NCBI GenBank assembly: GCA_041393535.1
Contig: JAWKJY010000003.1
Span: forward strand, 595,359 to 659,358
Direction of reading: 5' to 3'
From: JAWKJY01 sp041393535
GTDB taxonomy: Bacteria > Actinomycetota > Thermoleophilia > Gaiellales > Gaiellaceae
Length of the DNA: 64,000 nt
The notes beneath the pieces are model-generated. The model had not been told where the DNA came from. It did no database searches and saw only the letters and a program-made list of their open reading frames with translations. Positions 62,296 to 64,000 of this stretch are shown in pieces. How positions within the stretch are numbered: position 1 is the stretch's first letter; every line of letters starts with the position of its first letter. Position numbers and translations under genes: made by a program.

Positions 62296-63050
62296 GCATG
62301 GCTGCCGAGACGACCTACCGCGACTACGTCGCCGACCGCGAGTTCGAGCGGGGCTACGCCGAGCACCAGCAGCGCTGGCGCGCATGCGTGCGCGAGTCGG
62401 ATCGCGTGCTCATGCGGCGCATCGCGGCCCTGCGCGCCTCGCTCGGGCGGCCGCTCGCGCTGCTCGACGTCGGCTGCTCGACCGGGAACCTGCTCCACCA
62501 CCTGCGCGCCGCCTGTCCGGAGGACGAGCTCGTCGGCGCCGACCTGATGGCGGAGACGGTGGCAGCGAACGCGGCCGATCCGGCCCTCGCGGGGATCCGC
62601 TTCGACGTCGCCGACGTCTGCGCGCTGCCCTATGAGGCCGCCTTCGACGTCGTCGTCGCGAACGCGGTCCTCTTCCTGTTCGATGACGACGACCTCGCGC
62701 GCGCCTATGCGTCGATCGCTGTTGCCCTGCGGCCGGGCGGCACGGTGATCGCGTTCGACTTCGCGCACGAGTTCGGGCAGAGCCTGCGGATCGTCGAGCG
62801 CTCGGCGACGCACCCCGACGGGATGCCGCTCCACTTCCGGCCGTTCGCGGAGATCCGCGAGCTGCTCGCCGGCGCGGGCCTCGTCGATGCCGAGTACGAG
62901 CCCTTCGCGATCCCGATCGACCTGCCGCGACCGGCCTCCGACGACGACCTGATCAGCCGCACCGAGCGGGCCGCCGACGGCCGCCGGCTCCTCTTCCGCG
63001 GGGCCCTCTTCCAGCCCTGGTGCCACTGGTCGGCCCGCCGACCCGCGTAG
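62292..63050 (+). CDS. Class I SAM methyltransferase (7)
   Basis: This is a methyltransferase of 250-252 residues. The GTG at 62292 overlaps the previous stop (GTGA), and an ATG at 62298 is an alternative. The SAM motif is ALLDVGCSTGNLLHHLRAAC, followed by LVGADLMAETVAANAAD and the region VVVANAVLFLFDDDDLARAY. The C-terminal FRPFAEIRELLAGAGLVDAE is typical for the family. It ends the run of seven methyltransferases; a hairpin follows 29 nt after the stop, so the operon may end here. Confidence 0.8.
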   Translation: MSMAAETTYRDYVADREFERGYAEHQQRWRACVRESDRVLMRRIAALRASLGRPLALLDVGCSTGNLLHHLRAACPEDELVGADLMAETVAANAADPALAGIRFDVADVCALPYEAAFDVVVANAVLFLFDDDDLARAYASIAVALRPGGTVIAFDFAHEFGQSLRIVERSATHPDGMPLHFRPFAEIRELLAGAGLVDAEYEPFAIPIDLPRPASDDDLISRTERAADGRRLLFRGALFQPWCHWSARRPA

Positions 63051-63078
63051 CGCCACGCTCCCCTGATCCGGGGATCCC

Positions 63079-63100
63079 GATGCCCCGTCCGCGGGGCATC
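63079..63100 (+). terminator. Hairpin terminator after last methyltransferase
   Basis: GATGCCCCG pairs with CGGGGCATC around a TCCG loop; flanking CCGGG/CCCGG may extend the stem. It lies 29 nt past the stop at 63050. Confidence 0.6.
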
Positions 63101-63108
63101 CCGGACGA

Positions 63109-63129
63109 CGAGTAGCAGCCGACTACTCG
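63109..63129. promoter_or_regulatory. Inverted repeat before AsnB-like gene
   Basis: CGAGTAG and its complement CTACTCG are separated by 7 nt and end 3 nt before the GTG of the AsnB-like gene. It could be an operator or a structure that masks the start. Confidence 0.4.
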
Positions 63130-63132
63130 GCC

Positions 63133-64000
63133 GTGTCCCGGATCGCTGGCCTCGTCTCCGACGCGCCCGCGTCGCTCGCGCTGCGCGCGGTCGGCGGGCT
63201 GCTCGACCGCGTCGGGCGCCACGGCGACGTCACCGCGGCGCTCTCGCTGCCGGGCGGAACGCTCGGCTGGACGGGCGCCGGCCCGCGCGGGCTCGCGCGC
63301 CGCGGCCCGCTCGCGCTCGCCCTCGACGGGACGCTCTACGACCGCGCGGCGCACAACCGGCCGGAGCTCGACGACGCGGCCCTCCTGCTCGAGCTGGTCG
63401 AGCGGCACGGCCTCGCCGGCGCGCTCGCCCGCGTGAACGGCGACTTCGCCGTCGCGCTCTGGGACGCCGACGAGCGGACGCTCTGGCTCGCCCGCGACCG
63501 GGTCGGGATCCGGCCGCTCTACTGGGCGCGCACCTCCGACGGGATCGCCTTCGCCTCGCGCCCGCTCGCGCTCGCCGCGCTCGACGGCGTCGGGCTCGAC
63601 CCGGACCCGCGCTTCCTCGCCGTCTTCGCCGGCTCGCACTACCGCCTCTTCGACAACGCGCCCGAGCGCTCGCCCTTCGCCCGCGTGGCGCAGGTGCCCG
63701 CCGCGACGGTCGTCCGCCTCCACGACGGCCAGGCCGTCGCGACGCGCTACTGGACCCCGGCCGGGGAGGACGACGTCCGCGAGGACGACGCGACGCTCGC
63801 GCGGGCGTACCGCGAGCTGCTCCTCGACGCGGTCGCGATCCGCGTCCGCGCAGCCGAGCGGCCGGCGTTCACGCTCTCGGGCGGGATGGACTCCTCCTCG
63901 GTGCTCGGCTGCGCCGTCGAGTCGGTGGGCCGGCGCCAGCACGCCTTCTCGACGGTCTACGAGGACGCGACCTACGACGAGTCGGCCGAGATCGTCTCGA
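63133..64000 (+). CDS. AsnB-like protein lacking Cys2 nucleophile (incomplete at window end)
   Basis: This is the first 289 residues of an asparagine synthase-like protein; the end is outside the window. It starts MSRIAGLVSDAP, so the usual MCGI/MCGV beginning with the glutaminase Cys2 is replaced by MSR. The remaining Ntn part is recognisable (VNGDFAVALWDADER, then RDRVGIRPLYW). The synthetase PP-loop is intact at FTLSGGMDSSSVLG, followed by AFSTVYEDATYDESAEI. Without Cys2 it cannot hydrolyse glutamine in the usual way. Such enzymes occur as beta-lactam synthetase, lasso-peptide cyclase and ammonia- or amine-dependent ligases. The GTG at 63133 follows the inverted repeat 63109-63129. No lasso precursor or B-protein is visible in the window, so its product is open. 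Confidence 0.78.
   Translation, partial: MSRIAGLVSDAPASLALRAVGGLLDRVGRHGDVTAALSLPGGTLGWTGAGPRGLARRGPLALALDGTLYDRAAHNRPELDDAALLLELVERHGLAGALARVNGDFAVALWDADERTLWLARDRVGIRPLYWARTSDGIAFASRPLALAALDGVGLDPDPRFLAVFAGSHYRLFDNAPERSPFARVAQVPAATVVRLHDGQAVATRYWTPAGEDDVREDDATLARAYRELLLDAVAIRVRAAERPAFTLSGGMDSSSVLGCAVESVGRRQHAFSTVYEDATYDESAEIVS

Noticed and set aside
63133..64000. Lasso peptide biosynthesis locus
   Set aside because: The Cys2-lacking AsnB-like protein alone is not enough; no precursor peptide, B protein or ABC exporter is seen before the window ends. Kept only as an open possibility.

Overview
The window is about 64 kb of very GC-rich DNA with strong GCG/CTC/GTC codon bias, many GTG starts, and apparently leaderless promoters (a TAnnnT-like box 6-8 nt before the start codon). 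Gene content (split B12 acyl-CoA mutases, FadR-type control, a giant Ig-like protein ending in calcium-binding repeats, many methyltransferases) suggests a soil-type actinobacterium, most likely a Thermoleophilia/Solirubrobacterales relative. That placement is an inference from style; no rRNA or other phylogenetic marker is present. At least eleven single-base frame breaks interrupt ten otherwise intact genes, and most look like one lost base in a GC run. I treat them as probable sequence errors and annotate across them.

Layout. (1) 0-4 kb, plus strand: a DUF1116 protein, a GCS2-type carboxylate-amine ligase and an M14-type deacylase in one operon. (2) 3.9-8.7 kb, minus strand: a secreted trypsin-like protease, a large secreted metalloprotease-like protein with a VWD domain, and two small-molecule-fold proteins. 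(3) 9-15.8 kb: a catabolic island on the minus strand containing a B12 mutase pair with the 2-hydroxyisobutyryl-CoA mutase signature, a PaaK-like CoA ligase, two cyclase-family hydrolases and a thiol dioxygenase-like cupin. A divergent FadR-type regulator follows, with two matching operator copies. Two intergenic modules share an identical 36-nt stretch that starts at the predicted transcript 5' end. (4) 16-28 kb: mixed metabolism (propeller protein, EamA transporter, third cyclase-family hydrolase, two dehydrogenase-type enzymes, SHOCT membrane protein, asparaginase, EAL/HDOD protein, CoA transferase and enoyl-CoA hydratase). (5) 27.5-35.7 kb: a non-coding 157-nt tandem repeat, then a 2,399-residue surface protein. 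(6) 35.8-42 kb: a second mutase pair with methylmalonyl-type residues, a minimal zinc protease, DedA, a carbamoylase-type M20 hydrolase, a degenerate receiver and an aminotransferase.

(7) 42-64 kb: a dense surface-glycan cluster on the plus strand. It has a cytidylyltransferase, Gfo/Idh oxidoreductase, DegT aminotransferase, NDP-sugar epimerase/dehydratase, GNAT and NeuB-type synthase, which together look like a nonulosonic (legionaminic/pseudaminic-like) acid route. It continues with AsnB, an N-acetyl sugar amidotransferase, seven methyltransferases, a sulfotransferase, a DUF4910 protein, HisH and a HisF fused to a second sugar amidotransferase. A further AsnB-like protein lacking the usual Cys2 runs off the window. 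Most junctions overlap by 4 nt (GTGA/ATGA), so the set is probably translated as one coupled operon. The likely product is an amidinated, methylated and perhaps sulfated acidic sugar decoration. This cluster, with its HisF-amidotransferase fusion, is the most unusual system in the window.
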